Positions 1-8,026 are shown, numbered from the stretch's first letter. The stretch: DNA of 64,000 nucleotides from Mangrovicoccus sp049603835 (GCA_049603835.1 JBMYSZ010000006.1:62001-126000); one strand, 5' to 3'. The notes: generated from the sequence alone by a model not told the origin. Translations and numbers: made by a program.

Positions 1-927
1 ATCAATAATGTGATGGGCCAGATCATCCTGGCGCGGCGCATGGGCAAAACCCGGATCATCGCTGAAACCGGTGCCGGTCAGCATGGGGTGGCCACCGCGA
101 CGGTCTGTGCCAAATTTGGCCTTAAATGCGTAGTCTATATGGGCGCGCATGATGTGGAGCGGCAAAAGCCCAATGTGTTCCGCATGAAGCTTTTGGGGGC
201 GGAAGTGATCCCGGTCACCTCGGGCCGTGGCACACTCAAAGATGCGATGAATGATGCGTTGCGCGACTGGGTGACCAATGTGCGCGATACCTTCTATTGC
301 ATCGGCACAGTGGCGGGCCCGCATCCATACCCGGCGATGGTGCGCGATTTCCAAGCGATCATCGGCAATGAGGCGAAAGCCCAGATGCAAGAGCGCGAAG
401 GCCGTTTGCCGGATTCCATTGTGGCCTGTATTGGCGGCGGCTCGAATGCGATGGGGCTGTTTTATCCCTTCCTTGATGACAAAAGCGTGCGGATCATCGG
501 GGTTGAGGCCGGGGGCCATGGGGTCGATGACCGGATGGAGCACTGCGCCTCGCTCACCGGTGGACGCCCCGGCGTACTGCATGGCAACCGCACTTACCTG
601 CTGCAAGATGATGATGGCCAGATCCTAGAGGGCCATTCCATCTCGGCGGGTCTGGACTATCCGGGGATCGGGCCGGAACATGCTTGGCTACATGATACAG
701 GCCGGGCGGAATATGTGTCGATCACCGATAAAGAGGCGCTGGCGGCCTTCCAGCTTTGCTGTGAAAAAGAGGGGATTATCCCGGCGCTAGAGCCCAGCCA
801 TGCGCTGGCCCATGTGCTGAAGATCGCGCCGGATCTGCCGAAAGATCACCTGCTTATCATGAATATGTGTGGCCGCGGCGACAAAGACATCTTCACCGTC
901 GCCCAGCATCTGGGCGTTGAGATGTAA
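1..927 (+). CDS. trpB: Tryptophan synthase beta subunit (3' part)
   Basis: PLP enzyme that condenses indole with serine in the last step of tryptophan synthesis, working as an alpha2beta2 complex. The frame is open from base 1. The first residues, INNVMGQ, follow the catalytic PLP lysine in this family (HK-INN), so the gene is cut just after that residue and about 100 N-terminal codons lie outside the window. Visible motifs are AETGAGQHGVA (substrate carboxylate loop and catalytic Glu), GGGSNAMG (PLP phosphate cradle) and CGRGDKD near the C-terminus. It ends with a normal stop and a strong terminator. Nothing suggests it is inactive; trpA is not found downstream. Confidence 0.97.
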   Translation: MNNVMGQIILARRMGKTRIIAETGAGQHGVATATVCAKFGLKCVVYMGAHDVERQKPNVFRMKLLGAEVIPVTSGRGTLKDAMNDALRDWVTNVRDTFYCIGTVAGPHPYPAMVRDFQAIIGNEAKAQMQEREGRLPDSIVACIGGGSNAMGLFYPFLDDKSVRIIGVEAGGHGVDDRMEHCASLTGGRPGVLHGNRTYLLQDDDGQILEGHSISAGLDYPGIGPEHAWLHDTGRAEYVSITDKEALAAFQLCCEKEGIIPALEPSHALAHVLKIAPDLPKDHLLIMNMCGRGDKDIFTVAQHLGVEM

Positions 928-951
928 GCGCCGTGACGCGTTTGGGATAAA

Positions 952-978
952 GGGGCGGGCCTTCGGGCCCGTTTTTTT
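952..978 (+). terminator. Rho-independent terminator after trpB
   Basis: A GC-rich stem (GGGC...GCCC) closed by a TTCG tetraloop is followed by seven T. It starts 24 bases after the trpB stop. Confidence 0.9.
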
Positions 979-1001
979 GTGTCTGGATTGGGGGCAGAGA
1001 G

Positions 1002-1526
1002 ATGCAGCGGCTAATTATCACCGGGACCAATGGCACGGGCAAAAGCCATCTGGCAGGTCGTTTGGAGGCGGGTCGGCCGGATTTGCCTGTGATATCCTAT
1101 GATGCGCTAAGATTGACCTCTAACTGGGTCAAGAAACCGGCTGCAGATATCGAAAGCGCCTTGGCGGCTAGGCTCGCTGAGGAAAGCTAGATCTTAGAGG
1201 GCGGGCCAAGTTTATTGCGCCAGGCTTTGCCCAGAGCTGACGCTGTGATCTGGCTGGATCCGCCGAATTATCTGAGGGCTTGGCGGCTGGCGCTGCGACC
1301 ATGGCGAAATTTCGGCATGTCTCGCCCGGAGCTGCCCCTAGGAAACCGAGATTGGCCGTTTGAGCAATATCGCTTTGGGTTCAAGAGCCTAAAACGCGGT
1401 GCAGAACTTCGCGCGCAAATCGCGGCCACTCTGCAAACCCATGGCGGCACCAAGATATGGCGGTGTAAAACCCAGACTGATATCGAAGCGGCTGTGCGAG
1501 ATTTCGTCAATAGCGGATCAGTTTAG
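1002..1526 (+). pseudogene. P-loop kinase-like protein, interrupted by in-frame TAG
   Basis: The reading frame begins MQRLIITGTNGTGKSHLAGR, a Walker A P-loop near residue 8, as in the adenylate-kinase-like or 'DNA topology modulation' small NTPases. A TAG at 1188-1190 (codon 63) stops it. The same frame then continues without shift for another 112 codons (ILEGGPSLLRQALPRADAVIWLDPP...), ending at 1526. Relatives usually have Trp before the I-x-E/D-G segment, so a single TGG to TAG change is the simplest explanation. The 3' half could only restart from a TTG at 1215. Full length would be 174 residues. The break may be a real nonsense mutation, a sequencing error, or less likely readthrough. The substrate is unknown. 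Confidence 0.7.
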
Positions 1527-1544
1527 GGCATGAACCTCTCGGTA

Positions 1545-1561
1545 ATGTTATACTATAACTA
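1545..1561. promoter_or_regulatory. Zur-like operator upstream of phoA
   Basis: ATGTTATACTATAACTA contains the perfect odd palindrome GTTATA-C-TATAAC. By eye it matches 14 of 16 positions of the proteobacterial Zur pattern ATGTTATA-N-TATAACAT, recalled from family knowledge. It lies about 100 bases upstream of phoA. The TATACT inside it could instead be a -10 element, so binding by Zur is inference. Confidence 0.4.
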
Positions 1562-1599
1562 ATTGAGAAAAAACAAAAATTTTTGGTCTCCGCCGGCTT

Positions 1600-1617
1600 T
1601 CGTCACAAAATTGTTTC
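1600..1617 (+). promoter_or_regulatory. Candidate PHO box of phoA
   Basis: TCGTCACAAAATTGTTTC matches 12 of 18 positions of the PhoB box CTGTCAT-AAAA-CTGTCAC, with the two half-sites 11 bases apart. It lies 45 bases before the phoA start, where a PhoB-activated promoter would be expected. The second half-site is weak. Confidence 0.4.
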
Positions 1618-1661
1618 ACCTGGTGATTAGCCCCCATGGCACTCGCACAGGGAGAGATCTC

Positions 1662-3140
1662 ATGAAAAAATTCGCAATCTCCGCAGTCGCTGCACTGACT
1701 GCAACCACCGCTTTGGCCAATGATCTGCCCCAGGCTGGCAATGAATGGTTCACTGCTGGTCAGGCCATGCTGGAGCAAAAAGCTGCTGTTGCGCCGATCA
1801 CCACCAAAGCCAAAAACGTGATCATCCTGATTGCTGACGGCAATGGTGTTGGCACCAACTACGCCACTCGTCTTTATGCTGGCCAGAAAGCTGGCAATTA
1901 TGGCGACGAACATGTTCTGTCGCACGAAACTTTCCCGCATCTGGCTTTGGCCAAGACCTATAACGTCAACGCCCAGACCCCCGATTCCGCAGGCACCGGC
2001 ACGGCGATGCATTCTGGTGTGAAAACCAAAGCTGGCGTGATCGGCGTTGATGAAACTCTGAACCGGGGCGACTGCTCGCAGGTTGAGGGTGCAACTGTTG
2101 CAAACGCGGCCGAAATCTTCTCGGCAATGGGCAAATCTGTTGGTGTTGTGTCCACCGCACGTCTGACCCATGCAACACCGGCTTCTGTCTATTCGCATTC
2201 CGCAGACCGTAACTTCGAGAATAACGGCGATCTTCCGGAGGGCTGTGCGGTCCCCGATATCGCTGCGCAAATGATTGACGCTATGGAAGCTGGCCGTATT
2301 CAGGTTGCTCTGGGCGGTGGTCGTCGTAACTTCTTGGATGCGAACACCACCGATAGCGAAGGCAAGAAAGGCCGCCGCACCGATGTGAATCTGGTGGAGC
2401 GCGCGAAAGAGCTGGGCGCAGCTTACGCAGAGAACTCCGCTCAGACCGCCGAGCTGCCGCTGGATGGCACCCCGCTGCTGGGCCTCTATGAAGCTTCCCA
2501 TATGCAGTATGAAGCAGACCGCGACGGCGAGCCTTCCTTGGCGGAGATGACCGAAATCGCGATCAAATCCCTGCAAAACGACGAAGACGGTTTCTTCCTG
2601 TCCATCGAAGCAGGCCGTGTTGACCACGCCAACCACGCCGGTAACCTGGCACGTGTTGTGCAGGATGGCGTTGCATTTGCAGATGCGGTTGCTATCGCGG
2701 ATGAGCTGACCAATGACGAAGACACGCTGATCGTTGTCACTGCCGACCATGAGCATGCGATTGCCTTTGCTGGCTATGCAGGCCGCGGCGCGGATATCCT
2801 GGGTCTGTCCATGAAGGTAAACCCGAACGGCACCGAGCATACTGGCGAGCCGAATTTGGGCAAAGATGGTAAGCCTTACACCACTGTCATGTATCTCAAT
2901 GGTGGCGGCTCCATCCTGCGCGAAGACCAGAACTGGACCGGTGGTCGCCCTGAGCTGACCCAAGAAGAAGCAACCGATCTGGACTATGTTCAGCAGGCGC
3001 TGGTGCCCATGTCTTCTGAGACTCACTCTGGCGAAGATGTTGCGATCTTCGCAAAAGGCCCGATGGCGCATCTTCTGAACGGCGTTGTGGAGCAAAACTT
3101 CGTTTTCCACGTGATGCATCACGCCGCGACTGCTGAATAA
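1662..3140 (+). CDS. phoA: Alkaline phosphatase (PhoA type), periplasmic
   Basis: Hydrolyses phosphomonoesters in the periplasm to release phosphate; the family uses two Zn and one Mg. The start is the ATG at 1662: it has a GGGAGA ribosome site and begins a clear Sec signal peptide (MKKFAISAVAALTATTALA, cut near residue 19). In-frame codons back to 1563 are unlikely to be translated. Motifs: IILIADGNGVG with the metal-binding Asp near residue 59, TPDSAGTGTAM with the nucleophilic Ser near residue 109, IEAGRVDHANHAGN, VTADHEHA, and ETHSGEDV near the C-terminus with the last metal His. The length of 492 residues is normal. A candidate PHO box and a Zur-like palindrome lie upstream, and a metal-uptake-like operon follows. 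Confidence 0.95.
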   Translation: MKKFAISAVAALTATTALANDLPQAGNEWFTAGQAMLEQKAAVAPITTKAKNVIILIADGNGVGTNYATRLYAGQKAGNYGDEHVLSHETFPHLALAKTYNVNAQTPDSAGTGTAMHSGVKTKAGVIGVDETLNRGDCSQVEGATVANAAEIFSAMGKSVGVVSTARLTHATPASVYSHSADRNFENNGDLPEGCAVPDIAAQMIDAMEAGRIQVALGGGRRNFLDANTTDSEGKKGRRTDVNLVERAKELGAAYAENSAQTAELPLDGTPLLGLYEASHMQYEADRDGEPSLAEMTEIAIKSLQNDEDGFFLSIEAGRVDHANHAGNLARVVQDGVAFADAVAIADELTNDEDTLIVVTADHEHAIAFAGYAGRGADILGLSMKVNPNGTEHTGEPNLGKDGKPYTTVMYLNGGGSILREDQNWTGGRPELTQEEATDLDYVQQALVPMSSETHSGEDVAIFAKGPMAHLLNGVVEQNFVFHVMHHAATAE

Positions 3141-3163
3141 GTCACGCAGATATGACGAAAAAG

Positions 3164-3196
3164 GAGGTCCGCCCCGGCGGGCCTCTTTGCTATTTT
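3164..3196 (+). terminator. Terminator after phoA
   Basis: A 10-bp stem (GAGGTCCGCC with GGCGGGCCTC, one G-T pair) is followed by a T-rich run. It separates phoA from the downstream operon. Confidence 0.8.
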
Positions 3197-3230
3197 AAAG
3201 GGGAAAACATAGCGGTGAGTCTTGACCGTT

Positions 3231-3247
3231 ATGTTATATCTTATCAC
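3231..3247. promoter_or_regulatory. Zur-like operator of the metal-uptake operon
   Basis: ATGTTATATCTTATCAC has one perfect Zur half-site (ATGTTATA) and a degenerate second half, about 12 of 16 positions by eye. It lies 23 bases before the ATG at 3270. That position fits a repressor site and argues against the upstream in-frame start at 3222. Confidence 0.5.
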
Positions 3248-3269
3248 AAGCGCAGCTATGGAGATCGCC

Positions 3270-3692
3270 ATGATTAGACGCAGTTTTCTAAGCCTATCTG
3301 CTGCCAGCGCCCTCGCGCCGGGCTTTGCTTTGGCGGCTGATCAAGGCCCGCTGAGATTGCGCGAACTTTACAATCGTGATCGCAGCTTTTCCGATTTGGC
3401 CAAAAGCCTAGAGGGGGCGCGGGTCAATGTGATGGGCTTTATGGCGCCACCGCTAAAGGCCGATAGCAATTTCTTCGTGCTGACCAAAATGCCCATGTCG
3501 GTTTGTCCATTCTGCGAAACCGAAGCGGAATGGCCTGATGATATTTTGGCGGTCTATACCAAGCGCCGTTTGCAGGTGATCCCCTATACGGTGAAGATCG
3601 AAACCACCGGCATTCTCGAACTGGGCGCTTATAAGGACGAGGAGACGGGCTTTGTCAGCCGCGTCCGCCTGGTCGATGCGGTGTATGCCTAA
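3270..3692 (+). CDS. Small exported protein with CPFC motif, first gene of ABC operon
   Basis: This 140-residue protein begins MIRRSFLSLSAASALA, an Arg-Arg-x-Phe-Leu signal that could use the Tat route. The ATG at 3270 has GGAG six bases upstream. The mature part carries GARVNVMGFMAPP, then CPFCETEAEWPDD around residues 85-97 and a beta-rich end. It resembles small periplasmic proteins (DUF3299-like) that accompany FtsX-type ABC systems, including zinc-regulated Zrg-like clusters; that family link is tentative. It is three bases from the ATPase gene and follows the Zur-like box. The CxxC pair could bind a metal or act in redox. Exact function unknown. Confidence 0.75.
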   Translation: MIRRSFLSLSAASALAPGFALAADQGPLRLRELYNRDRSFSDLAKSLEGARVNVMGFMAPPLKADSNFFVLTKMPMSVCPFCETEAEWPDDILAVYTKRRLQVIPYTVKIETTGILELGAYKDEETGFVSRVRLVDAVYA

Positions 3693-3695
3693 GCT

Positions 3696-4379
3696 ATGGG
3701 ACTGGCGCTGAAACTTCGGGATTTGCGGGTCGAGGGGCGCGGCGGCCGCTTGATCCTCTCGGCGGCAGCTTTGGACATAGCGCCGGGGGAGGCGGTGGTG
3801 ATCAAAGGCCCGTCAGGCGCCGGAAAATCCACTCTGCTTTATGCGCTGGCGGGGCTTATCCGCCCGGCCTCGGGGCAGATCCTGTGGGGTGATATGGATT
3901 TGGCCAAGCAGCGCGAAGCAGCGCTTGCCGCTTTTCGCCGTCGCTCTGTGGGCTTCATTTTCCAAGATCACCTGCTGTTTGAAGAGCTCAGCTCTCTGGG
4001 CAATGCGGCTGTGGCGGCTGGCTTTGCGCCGCGTTCTGAGCGGGCTGGGCTGATCCAAGGCGCGCGCAGCATGTTAGAGCGATTGGGCCTGGGCGATAAA
4101 ACTGAGCAGCGCAGCGCCACCCAATCAGGCGGGGAGCGTCAGCGGGTTGCCGTAGCCCGAGCCCTGGCAGGCGCGCCGCCGGTTATTCTGGCCGATGAAC
4201 CCACAGCCAGCCTTGATCGCGCCAGTGCGGATCGGTTGATCGAAGATCTTTTGCGGCTCGCCCGCGAAGATGGCCGCACGCTGATTGCGGTCACCCATGA
4301 CACGGCCTTTCATGCCCGCGCCGCGCGGGTGATTGAGGTGGTGGATGGCGTGCTTCAGCCGGAGGGTGTCCATGTTTGA
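3696..4379 (+). CDS. ABC transporter ATP-binding protein (LolD/MacB type)
   Basis: ATPase of an FtsX-type ABC system. All motifs are present: Walker A GPSGAGKST at residues 38-46, Q-loop FIFQD near 87-91, signature SGGERQR near 144-150, Walker B VILADEP near 163-169 and the switch His in THD. The length of 227 residues is typical of the LolD/MacB/FtsE group. The start is three bases after the previous stop, and its end overlaps the permease start by 8 bases, so the genes are co-translated. The neighbours (His-rich exported protein, Zur-like box) suggest a role in zinc handling rather than lipoprotein release; this is context inference. Confidence 0.9.
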   Translation: MGLALKLRDLRVEGRGGRLILSAAALDIAPGEAVVIKGPSGAGKSTLLYALAGLIRPASGQILWGDMDLAKQREAALAAFRRRSVGFIFQDHLLFEELSSLGNAAVAAGFAPRSERAGLIQGARSMLERLGLGDKTEQRSATQSGGERQRVAVARALAGAPPVILADEPTASLDRASADRLIEDLLRLAREDGRTLIAVTHDTAFHARAARVIEVVDGVLQPEGVHV

Positions 4380-5682
4380 GATTTGGCTTGGCCTTCCCGC
4401 AGATGCGCAAGATGCGCTGATCCTGCTGGCTTGGCTCGCTCCGGCGCTGCTCATTGGGCTGGTCACTTTGCGCGGTTATCGCCCCTGGTCGCTGCTGGCG
4501 GGGATCTTTCGGCGGCATCTTTGGGTTAGCCTCACTTTCTTGGCGCTGATCGCGATTTCCGTTGCGGTGGGGACGGGGCTAATTGCGCAAGAGCGCGGCT
4601 TGCGGCGCGGAACAGCGCTGGCGGCGGAGAAGTTCGACCTGGTAGTTGCCGCGCCTGGCAGCGAGATCACCGTAATGCTTGCCGCTGTGTATTTGCAGCC
4701 CTCTGACGTGGCGCTGATCGATGGGGAAACCTATGCCGAGATCGCCAGCAATCCCCGCGTTGACCTCGTGGCACCGCTGGCCTTTGGCGATAGTTTTGAG
4801 GGCGCCCCGGTGGTGGGAACCACGGCAGAGTTCATCACCCATCTGAGCGGCGGGCTTAGCGAAGGCAGGCTCTTTAGCGCTATGGATCACGCGGTGGCCG
4901 GGGCGAAAGTGCCGCTTGCCGTCGGCGATCAGTTCTCTCCGGCGCATGGGGCGGGGGATGCAGCCGAAGACGGCGCCCATGGGGATTTGCATTATGTGAT
5001 CACAGGCAAAATGCCCCCCACGGGCAGCCCCTGGGATAAGGCGCTTTTGGTGCCGGTAGAATCCGTTTGGGATGTGCATGGGCTGGCCAATGGCCATGGA
5101 CCCGACTGGGATGGCAAGCTTGGCCCGCCCTTTGCCGCGGAGTACTTCCCCGGCACACCGGCGGCTTTGGTGCGGGCGGAAGAGCTTTGGGCGAATTACG
5201 CGCTGCGCTCGCAATTTATCACCGACAAGATGATGGCCTTCTTCCCCGGCGCGGTGCTGGCGCGGCTCCATGCGCTAATGGGCGATGTGCGGCAGGTTAT
5301 GTCGGTGCTGGCGGTTGTGACCCAAGTGCTTGTGGCGGCTGGGGTTTTGGCGGGGCTTGTGATCCTGTCGCGGCTGCTGTCCCGGCGTCTGGCCCTGCTG
5401 CGCGCGCTTGGCGCTCCGGCGCGTTTTGTATTTGCGCTGATGTGGAGCTATGCGGCCAGCCTGATCCTTGCAGGCGCGGCGCTTGGGCTTGGCCTGGGGG
5501 TGGTCGCGGTGCGGGTGATGTCGGCTGTGATCACAAAGCGCACGGATATTTTGGTGCAAGCCAGCCTTGGTTGGCCCGAGCTGCATCTTGTTGCGGGCTT
5601 TGTCAGCCTGACGATTTTGCTGGCTCTGCTTCCGGCAGCGCTGGCTATGTCTCGCCCGGTGATCGCCGATCTTCGGGAGTAA
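4372..5682 (+). CDS. FtsX-like ABC permease
   Basis: Inner-membrane partner of the preceding ATPase. The chosen ATG at 4372 has GGAGG eight bases upstream and overlaps the ATPase end. The upstream in-frame ATG at 4333 would start inside the ATPase and has no ribosome site. The 436-residue protein has N-terminal membrane segments (about 15-35 and 55-80), a large periplasmic domain (about 85-300), then three or more C-terminal helices (QVMSVLAVVTQVLVAAGVL onward), which is the FtsX/MacB layout. The periplasmic loop contains HGAGDAAEDGAHGDLH, a His/Asp-rich stretch that could touch metal. The substrate is inferred only from context. Confidence 0.88.
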   Translation: MFEIWLGLPADAQDALILLAWLAPALLIGLVTLRGYRPWSLLAGIFRRHLWVSLTFLALIAISVAVGTGLIAQERGLRRGTALAAEKFDLVVAAPGSEITVMLAAVYLQPSDVALIDGETYAEIASNPRVDLVAPLAFGDSFEGAPVVGTTAEFITHLSGGLSEGRLFSAMDHAVAGAKVPLAVGDQFSPAHGAGDAAEDGAHGDLHYVITGKMPPTGSPWDKALLVPVESVWDVHGLANGHGPDWDGKLGPPFAAEYFPGTPAALVRAEELWANYALRSQFITDKMMAFFPGAVLARLHALMGDVRQVMSVLAVVTQVLVAAGVLAGLVILSRLLSRRLALLRALGAPARFVFALMWSYAASLILAGAALGLGLGVVAVRVMSAVITKRTDILVQASLGWPELHLVAGFVSLTILLALLPAALAMSRPVIADLRE

Positions 5683-5709
5683 TTGGGAATAATCACGAAG
5701 GATCTCCCC

Positions 5710-6261
5710 ATGCGTTTGACCTGTCTCACTGCGATTTTGGCCCTAATCGCCGCGCCGGTATTTGCCGAAAGCCATGCCGATCATGGGCATGAGCATGACC
5801 ATGAAGACCATGCCGAAGCGCATCATGATGACGATCATGACGACCATGGCGACGAGCATTCGGCCGAGCTTGGCGGTATCCATGCGCTGCATGCTTGGGC
5901 GCGGGCCACTGAGGAAAAGATCGGCTTTGTTTTTGTTGAGATCGAAAACGAAGGCGATGCAGAAGTGATCCTCACCGGCGCGGAAACGGAGATCGCTGAA
6001 AGCGTCGAGCTGGTGGGCTTTACTCTGCAAAACGGCACGGGCGTCTATCAGCCGATCCCGGCCATGCCGATTGCGGCGGGCACGCATCTAGAGCTAGAAC
6101 CCGAAGGTCTGGCTTTCCGTCTCACGGGGCTGAGTACCCATTTGGAGCAGGGCGAAGAGTTTGAAATCGAATTCGAATTCTCCACTGGTCATATGGAGAT
6201 GCATGTGCAGATCGAGGCGGCCAATGCCAGCCAGCATAGCCATGCGGGCCATCAGCACTAA
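5710..6261 (+). CDS. His-rich exported PCuAC-like (DUF461) protein
   Basis: Start ATG 5710, with AAGGAT upstream, begins a Sec signal peptide (MRLTCLTAILALIAAPVFA). The mature N-terminus is a His/Asp/Glu run (residues about 21-52, HGHEHDHEDHAEAHH and similar) and the C-terminus ends HSHAGHQH. Between them is a PCuAC-like beta domain (ARATEEKIGFVFVEIENEGD ... IPAAG-like turn ... LTGLSTHLEQGEEFEIEFEF). In copper-binding PCuAC proteins the ligands are H-x10-M and H-x-M. Here the matching places read VGF and LAFRL, so those ligands are absent. With the His-rich ends and the Zur-like box, a periplasmic zinc-binding role is more likely than copper delivery. Confidence 0.8.
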   Translation: MRLTCLTAILALIAAPVFAESHADHGHEHDHEDHAEAHHDDDHDDHGDEHSAELGGIHALHAWARATEEKIGFVFVEIENEGDAEVILTGAETEIAESVELVGFTLQNGTGVYQPIPAMPIAAGTHLELEPEGLAFRLTGLSTHLEQGEEFEIEFEFSTGHMEMHVQIEAANASQHSHAGHQH

Positions 6262-6300
6262 GCCTGCCTTCTGAGCGCAGCACAGAACCATGCAGCCATC

Positions 6301-6331
6301 CAAGAGCCCGGCGGAAAATTCCGGGCTCTTG
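6301..6331. terminator. Shared terminator between convergent operons
   Basis: A perfect 11-bp inverted repeat (CAAGAGCCCGG / CCGGGCTCTTG) with a 9-base loop lies between the metal operon (+) and the ugp operon (-). It can serve both strands, though the T-runs are weak. Confidence 0.75.
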
Positions 6332-6338
6332 CGGTGGT

Positions 6339-7151
6339 CTATTTGATCCCCGCGCGCATAAAGCTTTGCACGAATTGCCGCTGAAACAGCAAAAAGGCCA
6401 AAAGCAGCGGGCCCGAGGTCATGAGCGTCGCGGCATTGATCACCGACCAGGAAATCCCCGCATCTGTGGTGGAAAAGATCGACAAGCCCACGGTCACGGG
6501 CCGGGTTTCCACGGAATTGGTGATGATCAGCGGCCAGAGGAAATTATTCCAATGCCAGCTCACCGAGACCAGCCCATAGGCTAGGTAAGTGGGCTTGGCC
6601 AAAGGCACATAGAGCCGCCACAGCACGGTCAAAGGCCCGGCACCTTCGATTTTGGCGGCTTCCTCTAATTCGCGGGGCACTTGCATAAAGCTTTGCCGCA
6701 GCAAGAAAATCCCAAAGCCAGAGGCCACATAAGGCAAGGCAATCGCCCAAATCGTATCCACCAGATCCAAGGCACGGATGGTTTTGTAATTCTCGATGAT
6801 CAGAATATCGGGGGTCACCAAAAGCTGCACCAAAACCAGCGCGAAAAGCAGATTGCGCAGGGGGAAGCGATAGAGGGCAAAAGCATAAGCCGCCAGGGTG
6901 CAGAGAAAGAACTGCCCCGCCAAAACCAGGGTGACCAGCAAAAACGTATTGAGGAAATAGCGGGCGAAGGGCGCGGCGGACCAGGCCTCGGCGAAATTGG
7001 CGAGGGTCAGGGGCGCAGAAAGATCGAAGCGGGCTTCATAAGCGGCGGGATGAAAGGCTGTCCAGAAGGCATAAAACAGCGGCAAACCCCAGAGCAGCGC
7101 CAGGCCCCAAGCGCCCAGCCAATTGAGAAGGCGGTCAAAACCGGCGCTCAT
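6339..7151 (-). CDS. ugpE: ABC sugar/glycerol-3-phosphate permease (UgpE/MalG type)
   Basis: Second membrane subunit of the importer. The 270-residue protein has six predicted helices, and the family EAA loop is visible as EEAAKIEGAGPLTVLWRLYVPLAKP (about residues 162-186), which docks on the ATPase. Its ATG overlaps the stop region of ugpA by four bases. It is the last gene of the C-B-A-E set on the minus strand and ends at the shared terminator. The Ugp assignment comes from the binding-protein sequence and the PHO box upstream of the operon; other CUT1 sugar systems have the same architecture. Confidence 0.85.
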   Translation of the reverse strand: MSAGFDRLLNWLGAWGLALLWGLPLFYAFWTAFHPAAYEARFDLSAPLTLANFAEAWSAAPFARYFLNTFLLVTLVLAGQFFLCTLAAYAFALYRFPLRNLLFALVLVQLLVTPDILIIENYKTIRALDLVDTIWAIALPYVASGFGIFLLRQSFMQVPRELEEAAKIEGAGPLTVLWRLYVPLAKPTYLAYGLVSVSWHWNNFLWPLIITNSVETRPVTVGLSIFSTTDAGISWSVINAATLMTSGPLLLAFLLFQRQFVQSFMRAGIK

Positions 7152-8026
7152 TTGTAATGGATCCTGCGGTCAAAGAAGAAGAACTGACCCAAAGCGATTA
7201 GGGTCATAATGGTGATCATCACCATGGTCAGCGCCGCGCCATAAGAGGTATCCCAAAAGCGGAAGGCGGTTTCATAGATGTAAAACAGCAAAAGCGAGCT
7301 GGCATTATCCGGCCCGCCTTCGGTGAGGATGAAGATATGATCCACCAAGCGGAAAGAGTTGATCACCGCATTGATGCTGACAAACAGGGTCGTGGGCATC
7401 AAAAGCGGCCAGATGAGGCGGCGGAAGGTGTAAAACCGGCCCGCGCCTTCGATTTTGGCGGCTTCGATTAGGCTGGGCGGCAGGCTTTGCAATGCGGCGA
7501 GATAGAAGATCATGAAAAAGCCGGCTTCTTTCCAGATCGTCACCGCCATAATGGCATAAAGAACCGTATCGGGATCACCGAGCAGATTGGTTTGACCCAT
7601 ATCGAATACGGAGCGCAAAATCTGATCGATTAGGCCAAAGCCAGGCGTGTAGAAAAACAGCCAGATATTGGCCACAGCGATCAGCGGCAGGATCGTGGGC
7701 GCGAAATAGAACATGCGCAGCAGCCCACGGCCCAAGAGGCGTTCATTGACCCAAAGCGCCATAAGCAGGGCGAGGATCATGGAAAGCGGGATGGTGCCAA
7801 GAGCGAACCACAGATTATTGGTCACGACTTTCCAGAAGACGGGATCGTCGAGCAAGCGTTCGTAATTTTCCAACCCGATCCAGCGGGCAGGGCGGCGACC
7901 TCGGGGGGTGCTGTAAAGGCTATGGATCAGGGAATTGACCGCCGGAACATGGGTAAAGAGCGCCAGCAGGAAAGCGGCGGGGGCGAGAAGCGCCCAGGCA
8001 TAAACCCATTCGATACGGCGAGACAT
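7148..8026 (-). CDS. ugpA: ABC sugar/glycerol-3-phosphate permease (UgpA/MalF type)
   Basis: First membrane subunit of the CUT1-family importer. The 292-residue protein has six helices, starting WVYAWALLAPAAFLLALF, and an EAA loop (IEAAKIEGAGRFYTFRRLIWPLLMP). It pairs with UgpE to form the channel served by UgpC. It lies 71 bases downstream of ugpB; that gap holds a strong GC hairpin, and its end overlaps the ugpE start, so translation is coupled. The start was chosen at MSRRIEWVYAW, directly before the first helix. Confidence in the permease is high and in the exact substrate moderate. Confidence 0.87.
   Translation of the reverse strand: MSRRIEWVYAWALLAPAAFLLALFTHVPAVNSLIHSLYSTPRGRRPARWIGLENYERLLDDPVFWKVVTNNLWFALGTIPLSMILALLMALWVNERLLGRGLLRMFYFAPTILPLIAVANIWLFFYTPGFGLIDQILRSVFDMGQTNLLGDPDTVLYAIMAVTIWKEAGFFMIFYLAALQSLPPSLIEAAKIEGAGRFYTFRRLIWPLLMPTTLFVSINAVINSFRLVDHIFILTEGGPDNASSLLLFYIYETAFRFWDTSYGAALTMVMITIMTLIALGQFFFFDRRIHYK

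Noticed and set aside
1548..3122. 524-codon minus-strand frame opposite phoA
   Set aside because: It mirrors phoA codon for codon, has no ribosome site and an odd Cys/His/Arg-rich composition. It is a shadow of a GC-rich gene.
5770..5860. CAT/GAC-rich stretch as a tandem DNA repeat
   Set aside because: It is coding sequence for the His/Asp-rich region of the exported protein, not an independent repeat.
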